From: Cenococcum geophilum 1.58
Lineage: Eukaryota > Ascomycota > Dothideomycetes > Gloniales > Gloniaceae
Length of the DNA stretch: 64,000 nucleotides
Direction of reading: 5' to 3'
NCBI GenBank assembly: GCA_001692895.1
Contig: KV748217.1
Location: 744,001-808,000 of the forward strand
Made by a program: the position numbers and the translations under genes. Under the pieces are notes generated by a model. The model was given only the letters and a program-made list of their open reading frames with translations, was not told the origin of the DNA and did not search any database. This document shows, one piece after another, positions 12,335-23,900 of the stretch (within the stretch, counting starts at the first letter, position 1; every line of letters starts with the position of its first letter).

Positions 12335-12505
12335 TAAGGTCAGAACTGGTCCTAAACCTTAAATAGAACTCTTCCACAAATCTAAGGATCTAAAGGCCAG
12401 AACTGGTCCTAAGCCTTCCCCAGATTACAGATTCTTGCGTCTATTACGTAGAATAATACGCTTTATAAGTCTTCGCGATTTAAGGCCAGAACTAGTCCTA
12501 AGCCC
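12335..12505 (+). repeat. copia leader: three copies of a GGCCAGAACTGGTCC motif
   Basis: AAGGYCAGAACTGGTCC occurs at about 12338, 12393 and 12482 (third as CAGAACTAGTCC), each followed by TAARCC. Two copies survive on the minus strand in copia copy 2 (about 55328-55400). It could be part of a packaging or promoter signal; only the repetition is observed. Confidence 0.75.
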
Positions 12506-12520
12506 TATAATCGCAAATAT

Positions 12521-15500
12521 ATGTCACAAACGCGTACTAAACAACAATCCCTATACTACTAATATTCCCTTCCTCCGAAGATATAACTATAGCCACTCCA
12601 AATAACTGGAGAGACTCCTTACTACTAGGGGTAGCTATATACGCGAAACTTATCGATAAAGATTAGGACGCATTTACCTTTAATGTAATAACCTATACTA
12701 TAAAACAAGTTAACGGCTTTCTCCTATACTATATTCTATTCTACTAAGATAGCCACTACGCCGATTTATAGTTATGGGAATACTTTAGGGAGGATTTTAT
12801 AGGATGGACCGCCGATACCTAGGCACTTGGCAATGTTAATATTATTTAGGATTTTTAAGACTCCCTTTAAAGGAATAGGGTATACGTTATTAAGGACGGT
12901 AACCCAATTGCTAGTAATATTTACGCCGTTCTTACTAGTATAGAAGAACCAGTATAGACGGAAGCTAAGATTATACGTTAACTACGGAAACCTAAAACCA
13001 ACCTATATTCTTTGGAAGGCAACTTTAATTTGGAACAAAACCCCTAGAACGCTACTCTCCTACCTAAAGGTGCTCTCCTACCTAGAGGTGCTCTTCCTCT
13101 ACCTTTACTACCTCTAACTCCTCTATCCTAGCCAACCGATAAGCCTTTATTTTAAGAAGTCACAAATCTAATAAAGGTATATTTGGACGAAGAGAAGAAG
13201 TTTAGAGGAGAATTGTATAATATACTCAGAGCAAAACTACAGGTCTTTTATAACTGCTATAACAAGGTTAGAATTTAACGCCACTAGTTCTATTATGCTT
13301 TCTCTATTATATTAAAGGGATAGGCGGTAACGTTCTATTACGACTATATCGCAGGTAAAAACTATAGCTTTAATGTAATGCTTTAGCTTACTAGAGCCTA
13401 CTTCAAAACCAACAAAAACCGCCAACTCTATATGTCCGAATGGCGGGAGACTATATTCTAGAGAGTTATCGCTTCTAACCCAATAACGACTCGCCTAAAG
13501 TGTCTTTAACTACTCTTTAATAAACTTTAAAAAATCTAATATAGTCTTACTAAAACCTACTAAAATAAGAACAGTCTAAGGGACCAAGTTATCTTAGCAT
13601 GCCGTAGCGTTCCTAAGTATAACTTGGCGCTATATAAACCTATAAATATATTTAAAGGAGTATATACTAAACTACGCTCTACTGTAGGCACTATAATACA
13701 AATATAAGAACCCCAACAATTCTATACTAAAAACCCTATTTAAACCGGGATTCTAGACTAATATAATTATAACTAGACTAATTAAATATATAGTGGCCGG
13801 AGTAGGGGATATAGTAAAGGGTACGATTAACGTTAACTATAAAGCAATTATGGAGGTCCTTGTGGAGGTTCATTTCGGAACAACCGTTAAAAGAAGTACT
13901 ACGTTTATAAGAAGCCAAATTACTAGTTAAATAGACACTCTCTTAACGAGCGAAAGGAGGTATATAATAAGTTCCGACAGAGTATAAAAAACGTCGGAAA
14001 TTGTAAGGTCACTACGGCCTACTTCTAAAGCTTTTTGGTCCAATATAAAGGCATAAAAGACCTTAAGGATAAGGTTAATAAGGCCGAATAGCTCCTTATG
14101 GATATAGATATTAAGGACTACTCTCCCAACTAATACTTTACTAAATATAGTAAGGTAAATGGCACACAAACCGTCGCTATCCTTAATAACTAATCTACGT
14201 TCCATTTTATCACAAAGTTAGATATCTTTAATAAGCTAAAGGAAAGTTCCGCGTTCTCCTTTAATAACAAATACTCGGCAAACGTCTTCTATAGTATTAT
14301 ACCAGATACTGGAGCCGCAGAAGTATCTACAGTAGAAGAACCTTAAGTTCGAGCTCTTTAATAGCTTAATAGCTCTGTTTAAATCGACTAATTAATGGTA
14401 GGCTAATATACAATTTGCTTCGGTAAGGGTACTATAATCTCTTTTAGTATAATTAAGGTCCAAACCCTATTAGGATGTATTACCTTCTACGTTATTCCCA
14501 CAAATACCCCGTTTCTATTCTATATCCAAGATATAGATAAATTAGGCGTTAAGCTTAATAACCTTAAGAATATGCTTATTTAGGGAGACAATCGGGTGCC
14601 CGTTATACGTAAGTGGGGTTACCCTTAGTTGCTCCTCTAATAACCAGAAAGGAGCGTTGTTTAAAGTTACTTAACTAAGTTAGAGCTACGTTAACTACAC
14701 CGTCGTTTTAGCTACCTATCCGTTCACTAACTGCTTAGGGTTCTTTAACGAGCAGGTTATAAAGTCAAGGTTAAGGCAATTAAGTATCTTATAAAGTACT
14801 ACTATTACTGCTAAATAAACTAGAAGTCCCCTGGCCGATTTAAGTTTACCCTTAAAGATAACTATAACTTTAACTTCTGTATCATTATTAATATTATATA
14901 TCTTAACGGTAAGCCAGTCCTCTAAGCTGTTAACTTATTAACCTCCTTTTAAGCCACACGTTTCTTAAGGGATATATTAGCTAAAAACGCATAGGATACC
15001 CTTTAGTTATACTAGATTAATATCTACCTAGAACCCCCTAATTAAATTATTTATAACGCAGGAAAAAATTTCTTATCTATAGAGTTCTGATAATAAATAA
15101 AGGCAATGGCAATTAAGGTTAAGGAAGTCCTTATTAAGGCATATAATAGTATTAAAAAAGTAGAGTGATATTACGCGCCATTACGCCGCGTATATAAGAT
15201 TATCTCTTTAGAACTAAAGGACGCTAGCGAAGAACTTACCTTATAAATAGCTGTTAAAGCTATTAACGATTCCGCTGGCCTGGATGGACTCATACCTACG
15301 TTGCTAGTCTTTGGCGCCTACCCTTAAATAACTAATAATTCTCCACTATCTCCCTCTATTGTGCAATAAGCTAAAGCTATTCGCAAAGCAACGAAGGAGG
15401 TATAACGTCTATACGCTACGCGCCAGGTTAATGACGTATTAGAAATAAGAAATAGCCTAAACACCTTAACTACGCTTAATCTGCCACTCTAATCTAAAGT

Positions 15501-17460
15501 ACGGGTATGGCGTAAAAAGGGAGGATAGTTAGGCCCACATAAACTCATTATAATTAATGGTTAAACTTATACTCTTTAGATGCCCCATAGACCTACTTAA
15601 TTCCGTTTAACCGTTATTAGGCCCTATTATAAAGATAATAGTTCTAAGCCTTTACAGGATGCTCTAAAAGATACCCTAGAAGATGCCCTAGAGGAGAACC
15701 ACAATTAACGTGCCCTAGAAGGCGACTGTAATCCTAATACAATTGTAGTAGATATGCCGCAACTATGACGCGGTAGAGGTCGCCCGAAGGGATCACGAAA
15801 TCGCCAACATCTTATTAATTTTGAAGAGCAATTCGTTGCTGCTATAGAGAGTAGAGTTAAGTTATTAATGGCCTTTATAATAGCTAAAGAGAAGGCTAAC
15901 TTTAAGCTCGCAAAATAGCTCTAAAAGGAAGGTTATATTATAACCCCAGGAGCTCCTTTCCAAGCATCTAACAAGCAGGAGATTAACGGTCTTATCACAA
16001 GAGGAGTCTTTAAATTTAAGAAATATAACCCTACTAAGTTCGATGGAGTTCGCATCTTTAAGTTAAAAATGGTCAATAAGATTAAGGGCAAAGCTACTAA
16101 CGCCCTATTTAAGAAATTAAGGCTTATCATCTAAGGTTACAACAATAATAGCAAAGAGATGATTCTTATATAATCTCCCACGATTTAACGAGCTAGTTAG
16201 CAAGTTATTGTTATATTAGCTCCCTCCTTAATAAAGAATAGAATGGCAGTTTATTTACAAGATATTACTTAAGCCTATACCTAATTAGAGACGCACCTTT
16301 AGCGCTTAATATTGGTATACCTTCTAGAGCAAATTCGCCACTAGTATCCTAAAGACATAATTATAGTTATGCTTAAGCCATTATACGGAATCGCAGAGGC
16401 AGGAACTTATTAGTGGGCTACTTACAGCAAGCACCATAAAGAGAAGCTTTTAATAACTACTTCTACATTCGATCCCTACTTCCTTATTATAACTACAGGA
16501 ACTCTATTCGGAATTGTTGGCATACAAACTAATAATATAATTATCTTAAGAGACAACCAATTCTTAGCTCTTAAAGAAGATAAGCTAGTAAAGGCAAATC
16601 TTATAGCAAAGCTAAAGGAAAGACTTAATTTAATAACACTATTGCTCTTTAATAGATGTATCCTTTCTATAAATAAGGATTCCATTGCTTTATGCCAGAA
16701 GGGTTAAGGCAAGAAGATTAACGTTGTTAACATTAATTCTCCGAAATAAGAATACGTAGAATAACGCGCTTATAGGGCTTATGTTACTTCTATCTATTAA
16801 CCTAAGGCTTCCTTTAATCTCTCTATTACCGCCTAATACTAGGAACTAACTAAGGATAACGTTTTTACTCTAAATAAGCGCCTTTCCTGGCAGATAAATC
16901 ATCTTAACTGAGGGCTACTCTATATACCTATTAATCTCCCCACCGCCAAGATCTTTATATTTATTAATAAATTGTTCGCTAATAATAAAGATTTTAGCTC
17001 CTAGTTAGGATATAAGATTATTATCGCGAACGAATCTACTAGAGAGAATGACTTTATAATCTATAGTAACCTTATCTATTGGAGCTTAACTAAGAGTAAA
17101 CGCGTTACTTAAAGCGTTCTAGCGTTAGAGATATATAGAATAGTTAGCGGAGTTAATATAGTAATTGTAATTGGAACTACCCTTAAGATAATTACGGATC
17201 GACTTAAAATTCCTACTATTCCTATAATTGTATGCACTGACTTATACTCCCTCTATAAGTGTTTAGTTAAGCTTGGCACTATAAAGGAGAAGCGTCTTAT
17301 AATTGATATTATAGCACTTTAGCAATCCTACAAGCTTTAAAAACTCTTTAAGATTTAATAGATTAATAGCTAAGATAACCTAGTAGATGCGATAATAAAG
17401 GTAAACCCAAACAAGGCACTAGAGACATTCATTAATATAAATACTCTACATATATAAGTT
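12521..17460 (+). pseudogene. copia copy 1 gag-pol remnant
   Basis: Plus-strand remnant from the gag ATG to the RNase H end. The gag carries a low-complexity stretch of repeated 'CTCTCCTACCTARAGGTG' units near 13045-13100. A protease motif, a GAG-pre-integrase/integrase block, copia-type reverse transcriptase and RNase H follow in that order. Broken fossil. Opposite-strand open frames at 13927-14205, 15933-16130 and 16476-16685 are shadows of it. Confidence 0.85.
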
Positions 17461-17504
17461 AAAGGTTAGGTTAAGAGGGAAATTTAAAGAAGTTAAGATC
17501 TTAT

Positions 17505-17670
17505 AGAACTTTAACCGCCGGTCGAAGTTATCTAATTGGTTAGATTCTTGCTAAGAGCGCCGCGCCTAATTAATTCGGGTGGCGGTATAGAGTTCTGCTA
17601 ACGCCATTCGTTAATCTAGCCAATTAGGATTTTCCATNCCCGGNATNAAAAATNGCNATTNGCTNGCTTA
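17505..17670 (+). repeat. Shared 3' cassette (copia copy 1)
   Basis: Begins GAACTTTAACCGCCGGTCGA and ends in a long hairpin: AGCCAAT ... GATTTTCCAT against ATGGAAAATC ... ATTGGCT (several bases undetermined here; the stem is clear in copia copy 2 at 52090-52160). It aligns along its length with 47275-47431 in gypsy-B. Confidence 0.85.
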
Positions 17671-17816
17671 CTACTAGCGCCTNNGCGGCCCACTCGTCTT
17701 CGCGTTAACCCCCTAANACCCTTCCTCTTTTCCTTCTTCCCCTTAGCTTTATACTTTTGTATAGTAGCAATCTATAGGTGTTTGTAGATGGTAACTATAA
17801 AAAGAAGAGTTGCTAG

Positions 17817-17997
17817 TGTTGGGAATAGGGCAAATTGCCGCTATATGCGGCAAATTGCCGTTACGTGTTGCCGTGGCACTAGCGTGGTAAGGAACCTTAA
17901 GTTTCTTACCCTTCCCCTTTCTTGGAACAAAAACAATAACAATTATTATACTATCTACGAACCGTAGCTACGTGATATCCCCCTTGTGTAACCAACA
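17817..17997 (+). repeat. copia copy 1, 3' LTR
   Basis: 181 bp, TGTTGGGAATAGGG to TGTAACCAACA, followed by the ATTAG duplication. Confidence 0.92.
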
Positions 17998-18002
17998 ATT
18001 AG

Positions 18003-21000
18003 TGTTAAAGGTTTACCTAGCCTCGGCCTTCTTAATATTGGACATGCCGGCTATATAGCAGAGCACCTTATTTTTACCGTATTTTTTATATAGCCTATTA
18101 AACTAATAAGCTAGTATAAGAGGTAAGCGAGTGGTAATAATAATCTTATACGCTGAACTATCTGTTCGTTTTTTAATATAAACGCAATTATAGATTTTTT
18201 TAGCTTAAAAGAACTTTATATTCTATTAAAAATAGCGGTTAAGTATATTGGTGAACTCCTTACTAAGCGGGTTAGTAGTCTACTTAGCGATAATTAGGTC
18301 CTTAAGTGTGCAACTTTAAGTTTTTAGGTGTTTATTATTGGACTTATTAGACTTATTGGACTTAATTATAACAGGGGTGTACTAGTCCTAGTATTAGACA
18401 ACCTAGGCTACGCTTGCTACCGTTTTCGCGTTGGTATATAACTTAGCTTAGGTAAGTTTCGGTATCTTAGGTTTAGTATTTAGATTACTGCTATCTTCCT
18501 CCTATATAGCCAGAAGTTCCTTATATTGGTGCCTCTGCTCTATTCTCACTCGGTCCTCTATAGCTATAATTATAGCCGCCTTAGTATTATTAGGGTTGGC
18601 CTATAATATAACTAATTTAAGATAGCTATTCTTTGGGATAAGCTTTTACTAGTTAAACCAGAGTGTTAACTCCCCTCTATATATCTAAAACGTTAGAATA
18701 ACTATGCGGAAAAATATAGCCAGTTCGCCGAATTTTCTATTTACTATTACTCTGGCTAGGTTAGTCTTCGCATCCTTATAGAGACGGTTAAATTCCTTCT
18801 TCTTTAGCTAGATGTTTTCTTCTTTAAGCTTAAGCAGTACTTTAAACTCCGTTCCCTTTAGCTTATTAGCTTCTTTTTACTCTAACCTCTTTAATCCTGC
18901 TATAATAAACTGCATTAGTTATATTAGGTTTCCGTTATTAGGCATACTAGACACACCCTATATAGTAGGGCTGTAATTATACGTAATGCGGTACTCCTTA
19001 ACTATATCCTTAATAAACGATATTAAGACTCTACCGGTTACGTCTAGGTGGTATTTATCCTAAAGGATACGCCTAATCGTATTACACTCTTTAATTTCTA
19101 ATATATTTTAGGGGATTAGCTATTTAGGTGTTTCTATATATTAGTTTATATAGTAATAAACCCACGTATTAGTCGTGTGGTAATATAATTTCGCGTAGTA
19201 ATTAGAAGGAATTAGGTTAAGTATCTTAGCGCTAATAGTTCCGTCGCATTAGGGGTAAAGCTATAATTATTCTTAAACCTGGCTTTACCCTATAGGTGTA
19301 ATAGGAGAGCCTTGCTAACTAGATATATGTTATTATTATTCTCCTATTATTCCTTATTGGTCCACTTAAGAGCCTTATAGATTTGCGGCTATTTATCCTT
19401 TTTTAGTTTACTAAATATCTTAACTTTATTATAGCTAGGGGCGAGAATTGTAATCTAGGGCGGGTTAGGGCGCTTTATAATCGCGCCGTCTTATAACATT
19501 ACACTCGCGTCCTTTAGGAATCTTAGTAGGCCTAGGGTTAGCGTAAGGATGACTAAGCAGCCTCGCTATAGGTCTATAGGGTACAGCTTCTTAGAGTTGT
19601 CTTTATAGTAGCATATAATCGGCTACTTTACTACCTATAGGTATTTTAAATCCGGCGGATATATCTTAGGTAGGTAGCGGGTTACGTCCCTAGCAGCTTA
19701 GGCCTCTTAAACGTCCATTATATTCTAATAATAAAAGTAGTTTATTAGCTATTAAGTAATTATTTATACAGTTTTACCCGCGCTAGGTTTATCTGCATAA
19801 ATGCCGCCTCTTTTAATTATCCTCTCTTGCTTAAATGCCTAAGCTATATATACTACTTGGTATAGGCTAAATTTAAAGCCTAATACAAGGCCCTAATTAG
19901 GGAGTTCGATTAGGGCGGTCTTAAAGAGTGCTTTTAATAAGATAAGTGGGAAATACTCTAAAATAAGTAGAAGATCCGCCTCCGTTATATACATTAGTGC
20001 GCTATTTAGGTTATTCTTCCTAGCCTTATAAAGCTGGGCTAAGAAAGTTTACTAGTTAAGTTCTTCCTCTGCGTCTATATCTTAGTTGTTATTATTAACC
20101 AAATCCTTGTCTTAGTCGCTATTATTAACTAAATCCTTATCTTTATCTCTACTCTCCGTATCCTTAAAGTTAGTGTAATATAGAAACTAATTATTGTATC
20201 CACCGGCACGTTATAGCAATTTACTGTCCTCTATGGTAATATCTTAAGGGATATTAACGGTTAGTAATATAGCAGTAGGGTTGTCTATTATATCGTCAGG
20301 CTAGTATATACTGTTAGGTTTGGTAATAAATTGCGGCGATTTACTATTATCTACGGTAATTTCTCTAGTACTACTGTTATTTGCTAATATAGGCTTATAG
20401 GTAAATAGGTTACGTCTTCCCTTTACTAATCGCCTTCTGCGCATAACTGGCTTGTTATTACTGTTTTTTATAAGGGTACTTACTGCTAATTCTGCTTAAG
20501 GGCGTTTCCTACTTCTATTTAGGTTGGCCTTGCAACTATTTAACTTCCTAGGCGCGGCTAGCTCGCTTTTCTTATTCTCCGCTAGGGCATTTATTACCGA
20601 TCTTAGTTAAAGCTACTTATTATATCTACTTAATTTAGTCTTACTATTATCTAATTTCTTATATCTAATAGACTCGCCCTTGCTATCTTTATTGGAGCTA
20701 TATACTGCTAATCCTAAATAACTCCGCTTCTTGCCTTCTCCTAGTTTACTCTTACCGCTGGCCTTACACAGCGTTAGGACTTATTAGCTATCTTTTACAC
20801 TATATCTATCGCGTCTAGGCGCCTTAGATTTAATAGTTAGCGGTATATTATTAGTAGCAGCGACTTAGGAGTTTAAGCTAGGAGGTAAGAGTAATACTAT
20901 AAGCACGGCCTCCTTTGTGCCATTTCGCGCTAAGAGCTATAATAAGTATACCCTCTAACCGTATTATAAGGTTTTTATATCTCCACAGCGATATATAGAT

Positions 21001-21350
21001 ATTTTTTTGGGTAGACCGTTGATGTTAAGCTCTATATAGGCTTGTAGTTCCTCCTATAGCTTACCTAGAGCTATATATAGGTTTTCGCTCATTAGATATA
21101 AGACTTAAACTACCCTAACTATTAACCTACCCGTTAAGCCTATAGATTAGATTTTAATCTTAATATCTCCTATATTAATTGCGTTGCTCGCCACTAAGGT
21201 TACTAGCTAAGGCGAAGGGATACCGTATAGTAGGGTTGTAGTAACGTTTATGGGCTATATCGCATATAGCAGCTAAGGTGGCGTTGTCTTATCTTATGCT
21301 TTAGTCTTTAGGGGTAATATATATTTATATAAAGCATGCCCACTCTTAAA
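18003..21350 (-). pseudogene. SNF2-type helicase, N-terminal and ATPase part
   Basis: Minus-strand coding region of the giant element. Walker A reads GGIYADKPSAGKTV (19765-19812), preceded by LVLGFKFSLYQVVYIA and AFKQERIIKR, the usual SNF2 'LRPYQ ... W' entry. About 100 residues on, ITILAPSYNKVKIFSKL matches motif Ia (ILAP). I could not identify a clear DEAH box. The N-terminal 450-odd residues are polar and basic, with a tandem DKDKDLVNN/DQDKDLVNN repeat (about 20100-20160) and a Lys/Arg-rich stretch near 20450-20600. Stops are TAA/TAG in Gln positions. SNF2 proteins are DNA translocases, often acting on chromatin; a role in mobility or silencing escape is inference. The start is uncertain; I place it near 21350. 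Confidence 0.7.
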
Positions 21351-22149
21351 GGTACTTAGTACCTTCCTCACACGATTGGAATAAGCACTTCTTATAATTT
21401 TTAGGATTACCTGCAATTTCTAATCTAGTAGAGTATTAGTAAATTATAGGAGTTACTTATAAAACTCCTTAACGTACCCTTTTTTTATTATTGTAGAGTT
21501 GCCGCGATATATCACGTACTTAGGCTTAACTTTAATCGCAATATCTTTAACCTTCTCTTTTAGTCTATTATAGTTTTCAATGCTTATTCTAAAGCCTTAG
21601 GTAATATCTACATCTTTAATCAGCTTTAGGTTTGCCTTATACCACGCGTCCGGCTTTACTTATAGTTGCGTTATTATTAAGTTGCTTATTTAGTTAGGTA
21701 CGTATAATATTACAGCATATATTAAGTAGAAGGTAACTATTAAAGTAAAAGGGCTTTATACGGTGGCTGGCTAGCGCTAAACTAGTATAACTCTAGTATT
21801 AGACGTAGTTAGAGGTTAGTTATAGGAGAGATAGAAGGTAGGATAAGTGAAGTTAATTAAGAAGAGGTAAAGAGGTAGATCTTATAATTGCCCGCACGTG
21901 CCCATATAGAGGTAAAATTGGCTATAGTTTGCTGCTACTAGTTAGGGTAAATATAGCTAGACTTAGTACTGTGCAGTTAAATAAGGGTATAATTATATAA
22001 CTTATAGGGACTACCCTACCTAGCCTATTTAGGGCTAGGTGGCGGTTTAATACCGCTAAACTCTTACAGTTTTTAATATAAGCAATTTATTAAGTGCCTG
22101 CAAAGGGGTAATTAGTTATTACAGTATAGTAGACTATAGGAGGTTATGG
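21351..22149. other. Gene-poor stretch between the SNF2 gene and the LINE
   Basis: AT-rich, RIP-type sequence. Some minus-strand reading may extend the SNF2 N-terminus, but I see no domain or convincing start. Nothing else was recognised. Confidence 0.5.
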
Positions 22150-22475
22150 GCGTTACTATATTTCTTATTATTATATAGAGTTGGTATATATACGCGCCGC
22201 TAGAGTTAAAGGGCTGGCTTACGTCTATATATACGGGCCCTATCGCTATAAAGTGTTTACTATATAATAGGTGGTATTTCTAGTAGATGGTGATGTATTA
22301 CACTTATTATAGGCGTTACTATATTTCTTATTATTATACAAAGTTGGTAAATATGCGCGCTACTAGAGTTAAAGGGCTAGCCTACGTCTATACGTGCGGA
22401 CTCTATTACTATAAAGTGCTTAGTATATAATAGGTAGTACTTCTAGTAGACGGCAACGTATTATACTTACTTTAT
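22150..22475. repeat. 163-bp tandem duplication
   Basis: Two head-to-tail units, 22150-22312 and 22313-22475, each starting GCGTTACTATATTTCTTATT. They differ by about two dozen substitutions, mostly transitions. The second unit ends exactly where the LINE target duplication begins. Confidence 0.9.
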
Positions 22476-22489
22476 AATTACTAGTGTTA

Positions 22490-23274
22490 AACACGTAAGA
22501 ACGCCGGGAAACTATCTACCGCAATGCAATACTGGTTGGACTAACGCTGGAGAGGCGAATGGGAGTCGAAGGTACAGAGGCTGGCTCAGGCAAGACGAAC
22601 CCAAGCCATAGCATAGTTAACGCCATGGGGGGTAAATACCCAAGGGCTCCGAGAAGGCCTAACAAAGGCAGAAAACACAATAGCAATACTCTTAAGAACA
22701 GGAATAATAGGACTAAAAGATTGGCTTTACTAGGTGGGTGTCCTAGTAGGTAGCCCGAGATACAAATGTGGCTGGCTAAGATAGACACCAAAACACGTAA
22801 TACTGCTATGCCCCCTACACACCAATTAAAAAACAATGCTCTTAGCAGCTAGCATAGAGAACTATAATACACTGCTCTTAATATAAAAAGGCCTTAAGGC
22901 GGTCACCTAGTGGCTTATTAGTTAAAATGTGCTAAATCAGTTCTGGGTTGCAAGGGAAATGGTAATAAAAGGTAAGGGGGCAAGTAGCAGGTGCCCCCTA
23001 GTAACTCTACAGTAGTAGAGTAATAGTTTGTAATACTAGCGCGTCCGTAGGCTTATTACGGCAGCAGTGGTTCCTAAGGAGGTTAAACAGTAAGGTAGTA
23101 GAGCACTATAGGCGACTCGTAGGCGCTAAGTAGGCGAGTCCTAAAAGGCGGGGAGATGGATTACGGGGTTTTCTCATTTTTCTTAAATAGAGTTTTCTCC
23201 CTATATGTAAATAAGGAGTAGTCCGCGTAGGCCCAATAGGGATCCAAATCGGACGTTAAGCAATGAATTATTAT
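22490..23274 (+). mobile_element. 5'-truncated Tad-like LINE
   Basis: 785-bp insertion flanked by a 15-bp duplication TAATTACTAGTGTTA (22475-22489, 23275-23289), which marks target-primed insertion. The 5' part is the end of a LINE ORF2: the reading from about 22617 contains GLREGLTKAENTIAI, RTGIIGLKDW and a Cys/His motif CGW ... TPKHVILLCPLH, ending QFWVARE, all typical of the C-terminus of fungal Tad-clade polymerases. A 3' UTR of about 260 bp ends GTTAAGCAATGAATTATTAT. The 3' 230 bp is repeated at 49935-50168. Some in-frame TAA/TAG exist, but RIP is lighter than around it. Confidence 0.85.
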
Positions 23275-23289
23275 TAATTACTAGTGTTA

Positions 23290-23900
23290 TTATTATACTA
23301 TATAGCACTTAAGGGCCTACTAGATAAGTTTATTAGAAATAATAATTATCTAGTGTATAGAATTTACGTCTATATATAAATATCTAGTGCTTATTTAAAC
23401 GTATATCTACTATAAAAGGTAGTAGGAGGTTTTATATCTTATATTATAAGTTTATATAATTAATAGCATTTTATAGTATTTTGCGGTATTTTAGGGTATT
23501 TTAAAACAGTAGACATGTTATATATACTAGTATCTAGCCGCTTAGCAATATTAACTTATCTCGCTATTTATCTATTTAGTGTTATATAAGAGGTTAGTAT
23601 TCTACTATAGTATTTATTATATTAGAGTCTCTTAAATTTAATATCTTTATTTTAGATCTGTCTAAAACTATATATAGTCTTATAATATCCTACTCCCCAC
23701 CCAGTACTCTAGTAAGAGATTGTTTAGTTAATAATACCTTTTCTCTTACTAATTAAGGGAGGAAAAGACTTATACTTTCTAGCAGTAGTAAGCTATACTT
23801 ATTAGTGACATTTTTAACAGATTACGGTATTTAAGTTTCCGTTTACCTATAATGTAATTAGCCTACCCATAGTAAAGTGCTTTTACTTTACTACTTGCTT
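23290..23900. other. AT-rich intergenic stretch in the giant element
   Basis: No coding was recognised. At 23465-23505 a run of TAGCATTT/GTATTTT/GGTATTTT units resembles the subterminal AGCATTT repeats of the element's left end. Confidence 0.5.

Larger units (their letters stand above)
12048..17997 (+). mobile_element. Ty1/copia LTR retrotransposon, copy 1
   Basis: 5950-bp element with 181-bp LTRs (12048-12228, 17817-17997) and duplication ATTAG (12043-12047, 17998-18002), inserted in the SNF2 gene of the giant element. Order: leader with three copies of a short motif, gag from ATG 12521, protease (DTGA motif about 14298), integrase about 14690-15110, reverse transcriptase about 15990-16640, RNase H about 17040-17450, then a non-coding cassette. 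Integrase before reverse transcriptase is the copia order. It is a fossil with many breaks. LTRs of equal length with mostly transition differences suggest RIP soon after insertion. Confidence 0.92.

Noticed and set aside
22559-22753. Plus-strand frame with GSGKT
   Set aside because: A chance Walker-like string in a wrong frame of the LINE end.
22516-22836. Minus-strand 106-residue hydrophobic frame resembling a membrane protein
   Set aside because: It lies opposite the LINE ORF2 end, whose sense-strand reading matches the Tad-type C-terminus; it is a shadow.
22970-23010. Helitron-type 3' end (GGGGGCA hairpin followed by CTAG)
   Set aside because: The hairpin directly abuts CTAG without the usual spacer, and the whole stretch is explained as LINE 3' UTR bounded by a 15-bp duplication.
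23040-23275. Separate SINE next to the LINE
   Set aside because: The only good duplication encloses 22490-23274 as one unit, so this part is the LINE's 3' UTR.
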